Assembly (NCBI GenBank): GCA_011800155.1
Contig: CM022372.1
Location: 1,488,001-1,552,000, forward strand
DNA length: 64,000 bases
Source: Flammulina velutipes
Lineage: Eukaryota > Basidiomycota > Agaricomycetes > Agaricales > Physalacriaceae
Reading direction: 5' to 3'
The translations under genes were made by a program, and so were the position numbers. Within the stretch, counting starts at the first letter, position 1, and each line of letters starts with the position of its first letter. Shown here in pieces: positions 13,015 through 24,640 of this stretch. The notes below the pieces were generated by a model that searched no databases, was not told the DNA's origin, and worked only from the letters and a program-made list of their open reading frames with translations.

Positions 13015-13725
13015 ATGGTTAGCCCGGAAGCACTCAAAGGCACGATGGCGCCTGGCTTCTCCTTACCAGCGCACACAGGCCAGACGTTCACTTTTTCACC
13101 TGGACAATCTGGTAGCAGGACCGTCATTTTCTTTTTTGTGGCACCGGGCGCTACGCGATGTGTGGAAAAGGTGCGGCTCATGCGGGACATGTTTACGGGT
13201 GCGTGGCGGGAATTCCGATTTGCCTCCGCGTTGCACGCTAAACCGTACGTAGAACGCTTCGAGGAGAAAGAAAATGTTCAACTATTTGGGGTGAACGTTG
13301 CGTCTGTGGCTCGCCTGAGGGCGTTTGCTGAGTCCCGCAGGCTGCAGGTGAGTTATCCTCTGGCTCTTTAATTCGCCTAGCCCGCTGACCATGATGCTTA
13401 GTACCCATTGTTAAGCGATTCCAATGGTCAGGTCATTGGCCAGTATGGTGTAGGGACTCGAGGCCTCAAGTTGTTATCGAAGAGGGCGACGTTTGTGATT
13501 GACGAAAACGGGATTGTACGGTGAGTCAGACCTTTTCATGGGTGCCTCTGCCTGCAGGCATCATGGACCGCGGATAGTGTGCTAAATAGCAGTAGAGATG
13601 TGCTAACGACCGCCCTGGCCTGGGATACGATGAAAGACGTTCAACACCATGTTCGCTTTGTTGCGGAGACTTTGACGTCGATGGATTTAGAGGCGGCGGC
13701 GGCGGCGGAATCATCAACTCAATGA
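13015..13725 (+). CDS. PrxQ/BCP-type peroxiredoxin, atypical active site
   Basis: Thioredoxin-fold peroxidase family that reduces hydroperoxides. Exons 13015-13347, 13402-13520 and 13578-13725 give 199 aa. Features: GTMAPGFSLPAHTGQTFTF (N-terminal beta strands), then VIFFFVAPGATRCVEKVRLM. An ungapped alignment to the PrxQ pattern (YFYPKDDTPGCTxxAC) puts Cys in ATRC on the peroxidatic position, but the resolving Cys five residues later is Arg. The usual Pro and Thr before the catalytic Cys are shifted. NVQLFGVNVASVARLRAFAE, YPLLSDSNGQVIGQYGV and RATFVIDENGIVR complete the fold. A GGC-type trinucleotide run near the end encodes five Ala. It could work by a 1-Cys mechanism or be inactive; sequence alone cannot decide. 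No targeting signal is obvious. Confidence 0.83.
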
Positions 13726-13841
13726 GCCATGTTCTTTTATGACTTTTCACGGTGTTTGATACATGTAGGACCTATGGTGGGACGATTTTTGGGGGCGTTT
13801 CTTGGGTGCACAGTAGTGTTAATTGTACTATTAATCGTATA

Positions 13842-15340
13842 CTAAAGTTTTGCCTTTTGTGTAACAGATTGATGCAAGCTTGCAGTGATGTTCTCTACGT
13901 CGCTTTCCATGCGATCTATGAGCTCCTTGCAGGTTGGTATATCGTGAATAAGGCCAACTGTGACACCAGCAGTCCATATACCGTAGTCGGGGTCACCCGA
14001 CTCATAGACAACCCTGCCCCGCTGACCCGACACCAGCTCGCGGATATCTTCGAATTTGGCACCGCCCGGACGATTCTCAAGAGCTACGACTTCGGTAGCC
14101 ACCTTGTTCTTGAATACGCGAGCGGTATTATGCAGGGTGCGAAAAATGTGAACGGTGTCGGTCTCCTTCGCTTCCACAATCTTGTCTTTGATCTTCGAGT
14201 GAATGGAACTAGTACAAAAAAGAAAAGAAACGCGCAAGGTTAGAGATCTGGATGAGGCACCTTTTTGGGGTACAAAGAAATAGATTACCTTTCAACTGTG
14301 CACATAAATCGTGTGCCCATGTTGACGCCCTGGGTTGGGACGTAAGTATTACTTGCTGGAATGAGGCAAGAAGAAGATGGACGAACCGAAGCACCGAGAG
14401 CCAGCGCTGCTGCGAGCCCGCGGCCATCGGCGACACCACCCGAGGCGAGGTATGGAATGCTCAATTCTTGTGCTGCGCGAGCGAGCTAGTAGCGGCGGGA
14501 AGTTACGATCCATCGAAGAGATGAATGCTAATGGAAAACGTACCAGGACGAGACCACCAATGTCTTCCTCTCCGGGGTGTCCGCCGCCTACGTAGATACG
14601 AGTAAGACATCAAAGGAAAGACAAGGGTGCATGTGGGCCTACATTCAAAGCCATCGATACTGAGGACGTCTACACCATGCTTCTGCGCACTCTGCACATG
14701 CGTGAGAAGGAAAAGAAAGTGTCAAATATATAAGAACATACCTTGGCATGACGAATGGTCGTGCACTTGTGTATAACGATGCAGTTCTGGTTCTTGAAAT
14801 ACTTAATCAACGGGCCGGCTAGGTTCGAGTTGAGTGAGTCGAAACGCGTCGAAGAAGATCTTACGGTTGTTCCCAGCGGTTTCGAAGATGCGCACACCTT
14901 CTTCGACGGCTGCTCGGGCATAGCCCTCATAATCCGGGGGGTTGATGCTAGGTAGCAGGGTGATGTTCACGCCAAATGGTTTCTTTGTCAGAACACGCGT
15001 TTCGCGAATGGCATCGCGGAGGGCGGCTGGGCTGGGCTGGGTGAGAGCGGTAAGAATTCCTGTAGAAACGTGAAGGTGAGCTTTTGTGATATCATGTTCT
15101 GAATTATGCTTGCCTAGTCCGCCTGCCTCTGACACTGCGGCAACAAGGCCTGGTAGGCCCACCCTTCGATATTTCCGTCAGAGGCATGTGGAAGTTAGCA
15201 ACAGAGTCGGACATTACCACTGCATTCCGCCTTGAATGATAGGGCTAGAAGGAATTCAATGACTGTACAGTGATGATCTGGAAATGAATGCCATACACTC
15301 GGATGCCCAAGAGCTTGGTTACTGCAGTTGTGATAGGCAT
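13842..15340 (-). CDS. Nitronate monooxygenase (2-nitropropane dioxygenase family)
   Basis: FMN-dependent TIM-barrel enzyme that oxidises alkyl nitronates, including the toxin 3-nitropropionate, to carbonyl compounds. The first exon MPITTAVTKLLGIR is spliced (donor GTATGG) to VPIIQGGMQW and then to VGLPGLVAAVSEAGGLG, rebuilding the family N-terminus. Other motifs: KKPFGVNITLLPSINPPDYE, VRIFETAGNN, a KNQNCIVIHKCTTIRHA strand, KHGVDVLSIDGFECGGHPGE with the phosphate-binding Gly cluster, and the C-terminal EDIRELVSGQRGR followed by IWTAGVTVGLIHDIPTCKEL. Stop at 13842. The gene is convergent with the peroxiredoxin gene (116 bp apart) and divergent from AKR1. Exon boundaries in the middle (14240-14760) were checked less carefully. 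Confidence 0.88.
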
Positions 15341-15835
15341 TATGACAAAGAGAAGTCAAGCGTTGGAATGCCCTTTGTGAGTGAGTGAGTAGATAGAACA
15401 GAAGGGTCAGCCGAGTCGGATCGTCGCCGCTTATAAGAGCGTTTGCGGGGAAAGAATCACAAGGAAACGAGAGTTACCGACCAATCGCAAGCTCTTGAAA
15501 TTCAAGTACGGTGGAATGCTCTGTCCAATATGTTCCTGATAGTAGTCTTGTGAGCGTTACTTCCCAAGGTATAAAGTACGTACCATTCCCACGTCAGGAT
15601 TACGGCACAGTTCAAGAACAGCAACGGCGGTTCGTTTCTCATATGCATTCGATGTCCTGAAAACTTGAAAGTATTACATACGCGTATTGACACCATCTAA
15701 TATCTAGCATTCACTAATACTTTGTGCAAAATTCAAAGACCATGGATTCTCTTACCATGGACTATACTGCCACAGCATCATCACGAGGCGTGTACGACGG
15801 CACAGCCACAACATTCTCTTTCTTTCCCTTCCATC
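15341..15835. other. Divergent intergenic region, nitronate monooxygenase / AKR1
   Basis: 495 bp shared upstream region of two divergent genes. No clear TATA box for either and no supported ORF. Confidence 0.5.
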
Positions 15836-18171
15836 ATGGATTTTGAAGATCCTTCACGGTCGTCGACCGCCGTGGGCGGCAAGGCGGACCTTGCTGCATC
15901 TACTGTCAACACCGAGGCAGCCGTTGCCACTTTCTCAGCGACGGAAACAACAACGGTTAATAATCCAGAAGTGCGCAACTACTTCTCTATTTCGTTCCAG
16001 CCATCTAAATCTATGCAAAGCTTAATGTCTTTATAGCTGCCCAGCGTGGCGATGTTGTCCTACTTCAGGAGCTCATTGAAAGCGGGCAGGCCTCAGCAAG
16101 TGATCGTGACGACCAGAACATTACTCCGTTGCACTGGGCTGCCATAAATGCGCAGGTCGCTGCCTGCCGCTATCTTCTCGAGCAAGGCGCTGAGGTTGAT
16201 GCCCTCGGTGGTGACCTCGTCGCGACACCGATGCAATGGGCCTCTCGCAACGGTTACCTCTACATTATTCAGCTACTCATTGCACATAATGCCGACCCAA
16301 CTATCACCGACTCCCAAGGCTACAACTCTCTTCATCTCGTCACCCACTCCTCTTCAGTGATGCCTCTTCTGTATCTCCTCCATCAACCAGTCAATGTCGA
16401 CTCGCGTGACTTACAGGGCCACACCTCATTAATGTGGGCTGCGTACCAAGGCGATGCACTCTCAGTAGACCTGCTGTTACGGCATGGCGCCAGCCCGAAC
16501 ACTGCCGATGACTCTGGTCTTTCGCCATTACACTGGGCTGTGGTTCGTGCCAACCGTATCATCATCCGCCGGCTAGTCGAGAGTGGGGCAGACCTGACAG
16601 CCAAAGACGGAGAAGGACGCACACCTCGAGAAATGGCCGTGGAACTCAAAAGCCTTGGTGCTTGGAAACGTGCCCTAGAAGAGGGTGGTATGAACGAATA
16701 CGGCGTCAAAAAGCCCAAGCCGCTCAGCGAGGTTCGTTTGTCTTGGCATCTGAACTGTGCGTTGCTGAATTCATTCGCAGCGGAATACCAAGATCGCAAT
16801 CTTCGTTCTGCCTATAATGTTTTTCTACATGATATTCATGACACTCACGATACTACCATGGTATACCGGCATCATCCTAGCTCTTGCCGAATTCTTTGGG
16901 ATGCACCATATCGTCACTCGCGTCCTCCTCAACAATTCTACCTACTCTGAAAGTGTCCAACAAACACCATACTTTGCGGGAATAATATTCGCTTCAATGG
17001 TCTGGGTCTCGTATTGTTGGGTTACGCGACTGGTCCAACAAACACAGGCGCACACCATGGCACATTTCGTCTTTGCCGTGTCATTTGGGTTATGTGTGTA
17101 CAACTTTTTCCGAGCTGTGACGCTTGAAGCCGGATCGTGCCCGAAACCTGCCAGTGATAACGAGCTCAAAACTATAATCGAGGATCTGGCATCCGAGGGA
17201 CGACTGAACGGACAGACCTTCTGCATTCAGTGCATGGCGCGCAAACCTCTACGTTCGAAGCACTGTCGTATTTGTGATCGTTGCGTCGCTCGAAGTGATC
17301 AGTGAGTCTCCCATAACAACTGCCTTCTTCGTCATTGACACGAAATTCAGCCATTGTCCGTGGGTATGGAATTGCGTTGGTGCAAATAACCACCGCCAAT
17401 TTGTTATGTTCGTGACGATGCTGGTGATTGGCATATCATCCTTTGACTATCTAACCTACCAATGTAAGTGGCACCTAAATTGGACTGGAGTCGTACTTAA
17501 CGTTTGCAGTCTTCTCATCTTTACCGCTATCTACGGATGAATCAGCTGTATCTCCTTCATGCATTCTCCCCTCAGATATGTGTCAAATGACCTCGCACGA
17601 CCCATTCCTTGTATCGGTGGCACTGTGGTCAACCTTACAGCTGTCTTGGACCATCGTGCTCCTCGCCTCGCAGTTCTGGCAGATCGCCCGACAGATGACG
17701 ACTCTGGAGGTCAGCAATCTTGGACGGTACGGCTTCATGGGTGGGCGTGGTGGAGCAACTCTAGTCGGTCAAATGGGTCACTCGCATGGCCGGAGCGAGC
17801 CCTCTTCACCGGATTCCGAGCCGCCTGTTCATTCACATCGCCATGGGGGCTTCCTCATGCAGCTGCTTGGATTTGACCGATTCACAAAGGGCAAGGCGGT
17901 TGATGGGCTCGCTCGTTCGACGAAGGCTGCAAATCCGTTTGATCTGGGAATGTGGGGGAATTGCAAGGATTTCTGGACGGCGGGGAAAGAACTTGGGGTT
18001 GAGTACGATAAACTCTATGACGTCCCTCTGGAAGGATTCAGAGAGGCGAAGAATAGGAGGGAGCGGGAGGAAGAGGACGACGGCAAGAAAGTCGCGAGAA
18101 AAGGTCTTCTTGGACTTGTCATGGGTGGGCGCAGTTCAAGAGCCGGTTACGAACCTGTCAACCAGGTATGA
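15836..18171 (+). CDS. AKR1: Palmitoyltransferase AKR1 (ankyrin repeats plus DHHC domain)
   Basis: Golgi or endosomal membrane enzyme that S-palmitoylates proteins; yeast Akr1 acts on Yck2 and in pheromone-response regulation. Exons 15836-15970, 16021-16731, 16781-17301, 17351-17463 and 17510-18171 give 713 aa. After a Ser/Ala/Thr-rich leader come about five ankyrin repeats (for example [20 protein letters not shown] and [20 protein letters not shown]). Four hydrophobic segments follow, then the Cys-rich DHHC domain: [40 protein letters not shown]. An intron interrupts the DHHC codons themselves. Two more membrane spans and a cytosolic tail with [18 protein letters not shown] and [15 protein letters not shown] complete the family layout. 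ATG 15836 starts the [14 protein letters not shown]. An upstream in-frame start is possible but unlikely. Confidence 0.94.
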
Positions 18172-18630
18172 TAATACCAGATTGTTCTCGGACGATCTTT
18201 GCTGTTCAAGAGTTCTATGTAACGGAATGTAATAATAACAATGCCTTAAATTATAACCCTCTACATATGCGTTAGGTCAGACAGTCCTAGGGCAGTAAGC
18301 GATAGCATTTAAATAGCGAGATGTATGTACAAAGAGCGAAGACAACGACGGATAACAAGCAGATGTAAAATAGGATCCCGTACGTGATACGTCGGCGTAA
18401 GGAAAGGAGAGTGTGAGTGATGGAGAAAGGGGAAACGTATGCTAGATATAAATACAACCGCGAATGCATACAACATACACATACAAATTTTGGCCACATA
18501 TGGGCGATTATGAAGAGTTCGTGGCGGCACTGGCAGTTGCAGTTTCCCTCTCTATGACGCCCTTAAGCTCCTGGATCAACCGCTACAAAAGTGTGATGGG
18601 TAAAAAAGAAAAGAAGAAACAACGGGAAAG
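18172..18630. other. Convergent 3' region, AKR1 / MPS1
   Basis: 459 bp between two stop codons facing each other. The AT-rich content fits 3' UTRs and polyadenylation signals. No gene seen. Confidence 0.5.
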
Positions 18631-21600
18631 TCAGCTCACATTAGCATCGTAATCCAAATACTCCGAAGTGAATAATCGGTCGGTATTCTCCCTACCCAAA
18701 TTCATCCCATACTCGATTAACTGGCGCATGTAGTGAGGAGTAATGATCGTCTCATTGTGAGCCACCTGTGGCTTGGGAGGAACAGCTAAACAATATAATA
18801 TCAGCTCTGTCATCGGAGATACCGAGGCAATCATCACTTACGATCCTTCATCGTAAGAAAGTCTTGGTCCAGTAACTCGGGAATAGTCATGCGATCTTTG
18901 TGGGCTCGCTTCAAGCAGCTCTTCATACATATCATGACATCTTTCCGTATCTTCGTCTTCTTAGGTGCAGCCAACGGGCTTCCCTTCGGAAGTGGCGGAG
19001 ATGAATATTCGGGGAAGGGGATGATATGGTTTTCGTCGGGGATAGCTTTCATCTTGTGGACAAAAGAAAGGTGTTGGAAGGGGGGGAAGCCGTAGACCAT
19101 CTGATAGAGGATGCAACCCAACGACCAGATGTCGCTGGCACGTCCTAATTTGAGACGTCTCATCCCGTCGGGGAGTTCAATGGCTTCTGGTGACATGTAG
19201 TTCAGAGTTCCAACCTAGGACGGAGTCAGACATCACGTAGGAAGAGAAATTGCGAGCTGTAAACGTACTGTATGATCGCGTTGTATATTAGTTGTGTCGT
19301 TCGCGATCGCGTTGGCGATTCCAAAATCGATGAGCTTCAATTGACCCTTGACCAACACGAAATTTGCAGGTTTCAAATCGGAGTGTACAATCTTCTCCTC
19401 GTGGATAATATCCACTGCTTGGAGCATCTGACAACGAGTCAGACCTTCTGGCCATCAATTTGAATAAATGACACTCACTTGCTGCCAATAATAAGCAGTC
19501 CAAACCATATCCACGGTGCCTTCCTGCAGTCTTTCCGCCAATAGTCTCGCGAAATCAATCTCTCCACATTCCATCACGAGCATTAGGCTGCCTTTAGATC
19601 CTCCCTGTCCATTTCTGAGTTCGCTGTCTATCAGTCGGATGATTCTAGAGTTCCCTTCCAACCGCTTCAATAATGAAATTTCGTTCATGTAGCCTTTGAT
19701 AGTCTCGTCGTCCGTTTTGTCCAGAGAGACACGTTTGACAGCATACAGCTCCGATGTAGGGGAAAGCACTCGATAGACACGTGAAGAGCCGCCCTTGCCA
19801 ATCATGTCAAGCCGTACATAGTTCTTCTTATTAACCTTGATGATGATACCTCGTCAGTGGACCGCGTTCAAAACTAAATGGAGAATAGGTACTCACAGCC
19901 AAAGTAGACCGATTGAGAACGTCTTTGGGCTGAGCTTCGGGAGGGGATTGCGCTTTGGAGGCCGTTGCAGCTGGAGGGCTCCGGTTCTTTTGCTTGTAAC
20001 GTTGTTTGTCGGGTTCTTCCCTCCCCTGGTCCTGCGCTCGTTCCCTTTCTCGTTCGGCCTCACCATCTCCAGGCGCCCAAGTTTTTCCGTTGGCGGGCGT
20101 CGGCGATACACCTTGATAGAGTGCGTCGCTGGTGGTTGGGTGTTCAGGCGCAGTAGGGCTACGGCGATGTTTCGCAGCGGTGAATGAACCCTGCGAGCCT
20201 CTTTGCTGGGGCAACTCTGCTGCTGTGGGGGATCCCGAGTGCGCTCCAGGGCCGCTCCTAAGAGTGTCGGAATCCCGTCGTCTGTGACCTTGATACGACG
20301 GTCGTTGCGCCGCGTAGTTCGACATGTGGGTAGGCGAGGGCGATTGTCGCGCCTGAGGATACGGAGGTTGCTCGCGGTCGCGACCTAAGGAGGGTTAGAT
20401 CGATAGAATGAAATGCAAGGGAAACATACGTTCGAATTCTTGATATCCTGTAGACACGAAATTAGTTAGAAGCATTGCATTGTTCATATATCCACGTACT
20501 AGGGTGCTCCGCCCTGGACATGGGTGCCTCTTCTAGCTCGCGACGTTGTGGGACTTCCCTATGGATACCCAGACTTGTGCCGGGTCGAGAGCGTGAAGTA
20601 GGAAAACGGGAGTAGCCACTATGTTCATCGGCTGCGTGTACATCAGTAATGTTCTTCGGGATGGTCGGCACACGCACCAACAACTTCACTCAAACTTGAG
20701 GATCGCTTTACACGAGTCGCTCCTGACTGACTGAAAGAAAGGACAGCGTGTTCCATCGGTACGTCTGTATGATGGTCAGCTGAGAAGAAACTGTCGGGGC
20801 GTATGCATACCAGGATCTGCGACGTCAGCATTATATGTCTCGCCGTATCCCTCGTCGACAAGCTCGTCCTCTGTAATCCTGTCGTAACCGTGCTTGTTGC
20901 CAGAGCCTTTGAGCAACCGCGGGACCCTGACGGGTTGGGAGCCAGCACTGAGTTGGCGCATGCGAGCGGAGACTGCTGCATCGCGGGCAGGCACGCCACC
21001 GTGCGACGTGCGGATTGGCGGACCCATTCGCGAAGCCATCGAGCGTGCACTGTGCGCATCATCAGTCTGTGGCAGTTCGTTGGATGTGCGCGCAATGTTC
21101 TCTTTTTCGTCGGGATAAGACGGTTGGATGTCTCTTTCAACAGTGGAAGACAGCAGTCTGGCGCGAAGTTCGTCGGTGTGTCGCTTGTTGCGTAGTTCGA
21201 GTGGCTCATTGTCTTGCATCCGTCGAGGTAGCGCGCCCTTGGGGAGTCGTTTGGGCTGTAGAAGGGATGATGATGATGAGCCTGCTGTGCTCATTACAGG
21301 AATGGCGGGGCCAGATGCGACACGATGGAAAGACCTGACGCTGGGCTGATGCGAATCTGCGTCTGATTCACGAGGTGTAGGTAGTGATGCGTATGCGCTT
21401 TCTGAGCGTGTAAGAGATATGCGTGTGAGAGGAGGGACGAGGTCGGATTCCGATGCTGTATGTGGTCCAAGGATGTTCTTGCTGAGTGGCGAATCATTGG
21501 GCGTCGGTGGCGACGTGCTGAGGGTCTGTCTTCCTGGTTTCCCTTTGGTTGTGCGAATGAGGTTGCCGTCGTCGTCTTGAACGTAGTCGAACGAAAGGTC

Positions 21601-21687
21601 GTCAAAGACAGACGAGTCGTTGGAGGCGATGGAGAATGCTGGAGACGGTGGTTCGCGCATTTCTTGAGAGGCGGGCGACGATGCCAT
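18631..21687 (-). CDS. MPS1: Dual-specificity spindle checkpoint kinase MPS1/TTK
   Basis: Kinase of the spindle assembly checkpoint, also needed for spindle pole body duplication in yeast. The long N-terminus is Ser/Pro-rich and disordered, opening with [19 protein letters not shown], and is assembled from several exons including one of only 18 nt (20447-20430). The kinase domain starts [14 protein letters not shown] and has AVKRVSLDK (catalytic Lys), [16 protein letters not shown], the diagnostic [40 protein letters not shown] (activation loop), MSPEAIELP and [20 protein letters not shown]. The protein ends [20 protein letters not shown] and stops at 18631. HSDLKPANF and the activation-loop NIQR are typical of MPS1. 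ATG 21687 is preferred. An in-frame ATG at 21732 would add a 15-residue hydrophobic leader that looks spurious. No TPR region is evident. Confidence 0.93.
20430..20447 (-). other. 18-nt micro-exon of MPS1
   Basis: Minus-strand GATATCAAGAATTCGAAC lies between TCTACAG and GTATGT. It links the exon ending EHPS to the one opening RDREQPPYP and contributes YQEFE plus split Arg codons on both sides. The frame is kept only if it is included or if the neighbours skip it together (18 is a multiple of three). Confidence 0.75.
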
Positions 21688-22019
21688 GATGATGGTAGGA
21701 AGCCAAAAGGGTCGGAGGCACAACAGAAACACTCAACAAGGGCCTGCAACGAGGTTGAACATGAGGCGCACACGATCACGTGGGGGCGCAGAAATATTTA
21801 TTTATTTATTTTATTCACTTTTACATTGTGCGCCACACATCTACTTCTTTGTCCTGAGTTGTTCACCTTGTTATTCAGAAAATCAGACCACCGGAATGCA
21901 TTCTGTCTCACCATTTCCCCACCGCCAATGTGTTTTGAGAATAAATTTTGAATCGCATGGCTCATAGCATAGAACAGTACGTCGCAGACGGCCATACGAG
22001 ATCCAATAAGACAGAGGAT
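21688..22019. other. Intergenic between MPS1 start and RPS19 end
   Basis: 332 bp with an AT-rich TTTATTTATTTATTTTATT run near 21796-21815 and a CGCCACAC copy at 21831-21838. No gene seen; MPS1 promoter and RPS19 3' end are expected here. Confidence 0.45.
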
Positions 22020-22601
22020 TTACTCATCGTCCTCCTCAACCTCCTCCTCTTCCTCGTCTTCCTCCTCGTCCTTCTCAGCCTCAACAACGGCGGTGGCAAT
22101 TCGGTCCAAGTCACGGAGACCGTCCTGGCTTATTCTGCGGCCACCGTTCTCAGTCTGCTCAAGTACACCAATCTTCTCCAGCGATTGGCAAACTTTGCGC
22201 TGCACAGAGGCGGAAGATTCGTGGTGGTGGGAGGGACGGTTTCCACGCCTGTTGCGTCCACCGTGCAATTTTGTGAGGGCACCAATACCGACGTCCTTGC
22301 GGAGGTAGATGTGTCGTGCAACAGCAGCTAAGAGGAGATTTAAACATCAGATCCGTTCACCTTGTGCAAGTACATTTAACGCACCAGCACGGACGTAGTA
22401 CCAATCGGGATCGTACGGGGCGAGCTCCTTGTAGGATCCAGTCTTGACGAGGTCAACCCATGTTGGCACCTCAAGTTTGCCAGATCGTTTTAAATGGGAT
22501 GAATATGCGGTAATGAACGCCTCAGCGCTAGTACACGAGTCAACAATATTGCAAGAGTCTAATGGCATTGCAACGTACCTGATGTCTCTTACTCCCGGCA
22601 T
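22020..22601 (-). CDS. RPS19: 40S ribosomal protein eS19
   Basis: Component of the small ribosomal subunit head, needed for 18S rRNA maturation. Three exons: MPGVRDI; then [20 protein letters not shown] with [20 protein letters not shown]; then [20 protein letters not shown] with the basic loop [33 protein letters not shown] and [20 protein letters not shown]. About 157 aa. The tail after the conserved core is a long run of Glu/Asp ([18 protein letters not shown]), clearly longer than the few acidic residues usual in this protein. The short first exon with the intron right after it is typical for ribosomal protein genes. Confidence 0.95.
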
Positions 22602-23353
22602 GGTGGCGTTAAAATCTTGAGGAAATGGCTCGGGGACGGCAGCGACGACGACGACGACTTTGTGTGTACAACAAAAGGCAAGCCGGGAATGGCAGAGCCG
22701 GCAGTTCCCGATAACTGTACAGTTGCTGACGCCTCCACTTGCTTAGTAACTCCCACGTGAAATGAGCGCCACAATTGCTGTGCTGCGCAACCAATTCAAT
22801 TTCTATACTCACCCGTTCCTACCGGACTACACTGTACTTGGGCGCCCAATATATTCTCTTCTATACTTTGTGCAATTTAAAGGGCTTTGTATAACCTGCC
22901 GACATCCATACTTGAACTGTGGCGGTACTTCCACGAGGCCTAATTCCGAATTTATTGCCCTCTCTATGTTTACGTTCTGCCGTGAACTCTACCTGGGCCA
23001 TTCAAATAAATTGGGTATGTATGTAGTATCGGCCGTCCTTCACGACCGGGCATTGCCTATGTGATCTGCTGGCTGTGTAAGTCCTGCGTGCAGGGCGCAA
23101 ATCATCACGCACTGAATGGATCAGCATGCGGGTGTAGCTCAATCGCCGCGGACTGTATGCTGAATGGATAATGAAGCGAGATGGTTAGAACTTTGGAGGG
23201 ATGGCTGTATGGCCCTGGTGTCCCTCGGAGAATTCCAGAATGGAATGCCAAACACTGAGCAAGTGAACATGACAAAATTTCAAATGGACACAGCGTCACA
23301 GTGCACTACTTAAGCTGTAACCATCAACATTTTTCTACGCATATCCCTCCACT
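22602..23353. other. Divergent intergenic region, RPS19 / F-box gene
   Basis: 752 bp. No ORF with family resemblance and no tRNA-like structure. A CCAAT-like element occurs at 22789-22793. Both genes read away from this segment. Confidence 0.45.
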
Positions 23354-24640
23354 ATGTCCAGCCCCATTGACAGCCTTCCCGCTGAGCTGCTCATCGAAAT
23401 CTTCGTGTTCTACGCAAGGACGGACGCACTCGCACCTCTCATTTTGGGCCGTATTTGTACATTCTGGAGGCAGGTTGTCGCAGCATCGCCGCACATTTGG
23501 CAGACCATTCTGCTCGACGACACCGCGCGTTCTATCGCAGCGTCCCAGGCGCAAATCCGTCGCTGGATAGACTTGTCCAATCCCCTACCGTTCGATATCC
23601 AACTCTCCCTGTCAACTTCGGAGAATCTCCTGACTCTGTTGGCGCCATGTCTTCCCCATCTCTCCAGATGGCGTCAGTTCACATTGACGGGACAACGCGA
23701 GGAGTCGGTGACCATCAAGGACCTCAATATGGTGTCGCTGGACCGTCTGCTCATCTCTGTTGGGCCAGAGTACGACGCCTTGTCGGATACAGCACCGAAA
23801 TCGACGTTTGTCGAGTATTCACCTCTCTGGCCCGGAGTCATGGCTCTGGATGTTGCCATCTTCGATCTTCCCCGCCCCCACACTATCCCCTGTCTTCATT
23901 TCACAACTCTCGACATTATGGAGCGTTCTTTGGACATACAACTCTCCCCAGAATCCCTCCTTGGCTTCCTCCAGGCATGTCCAAACGTTCGCACACTTTC
24001 ATACACGGGCTGCATCCCCACCGACATGCCGTACATTCCTTCATCAACCGTCGCCCACCTCCCACACCTCACCTCTCTCACCATTAGGACAACCAACCTG
24101 ACACGCGCCCTACTCTCAGGAATCGACGCACCTTGTCTATCTGAACTCTATCTCTCCCTGCTCAATGTCGACACGGAGCTCCCTAATCCTGAGCCACACG
24201 AGGATGGGGACGAGGAGGATGAGCACCCTGACTTTTCACTCTCGCCCTCAAGCGACCGTGCAACTGGCATGGGCCTACGTCGCTTGATAGCGCGTTGCAA
24301 TCCGCCGATCCGTGCTCTCGAGATGAACTTCAGTGACATGCGGACCAAGGATTTCACCCACGTCTTTGAACGTCTACCAACCATCGAGGAATTCATCATC
24401 GTCGCATCCGACCTATCGAACACAGTCATCAAGCTGTTCTCCCACTGCCTTCCTAAACTTAGGAAAATGGAATTGCACAGTTGTCACCGCTTTGATGGCG
24501 ATGCAGTCGTCGACGCCCTCCGTTCACGTAAAGTCGGCCCGCGACTAGACGAGATAGTCATTTCGGCTTGCGAGAGGTTTGACGACAGCCACGCGTTGGT
24601 TCTCCGCAAGGAGTTCGGTGATCGTTTTATGGAGGATTGA
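23354..24640 (+). CDS. F-box protein with leucine-rich-like C-terminus
   Basis: Single exon, 428 aa. The N-terminus is a classical F-box: IDSLPAELLIEIFVFYA, then APLILGRICTFWRQVVAASP and HIWQTILLDD. F-box proteins bind Skp1 and bring substrates to SCF ubiquitin ligases; the substrate is unknown. The rest has irregular Leu-rich segments typical of the large F-box family of mushrooms (for example LLGFLQACPNVRTLSYTGC and HCLPKLRKMELHSCHRFDGD) with one acidic loop (HEDGDEEDEHPDF). No intron, unlike most neighbours, which is common in this family. Confidence 0.88.
   Translation: MSSPIDSLPAELLIEIFVFYARTDALAPLILGRICTFWRQVVAASPHIWQTILLDDTARSIAASQAQIRRWIDLSNPLPFDIQLSLSTSENLLTLLAPCLPHLSRWRQFTLTGQREESVTIKDLNMVSLDRLLISVGPEYDALSDTAPKSTFVEYSPLWPGVMALDVAIFDLPRPHTIPCLHFTTLDIMERSLDIQLSPESLLGFLQACPNVRTLSYTGCIPTDMPYIPSSTVAHLPHLTSLTIRTTNLTRALLSGIDAPCLSELYLSLLNVDTELPNPEPHEDGDEEDEHPDFSLSPSSDRATGMGLRRLIARCNPPIRALEMNFSDMRTKDFTHVFERLPTIEEFIIVASDLSNTVIKLFSHCLPKLRKMELHSCHRFDGDAVVDALRSRKVGPRLDEIVISACERFDDSHALVLRKEFGDRFMED

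Noticed and set aside
13129..13160. Loss of the catalytic Cys in the peroxiredoxin
   Set aside because: A first alignment on PGAT versus PGCT suggested Ala in place of Cys. The ungapped alignment of the whole strand and helix puts ATRC Cys on the catalytic position, so only the resolving Cys is missing.
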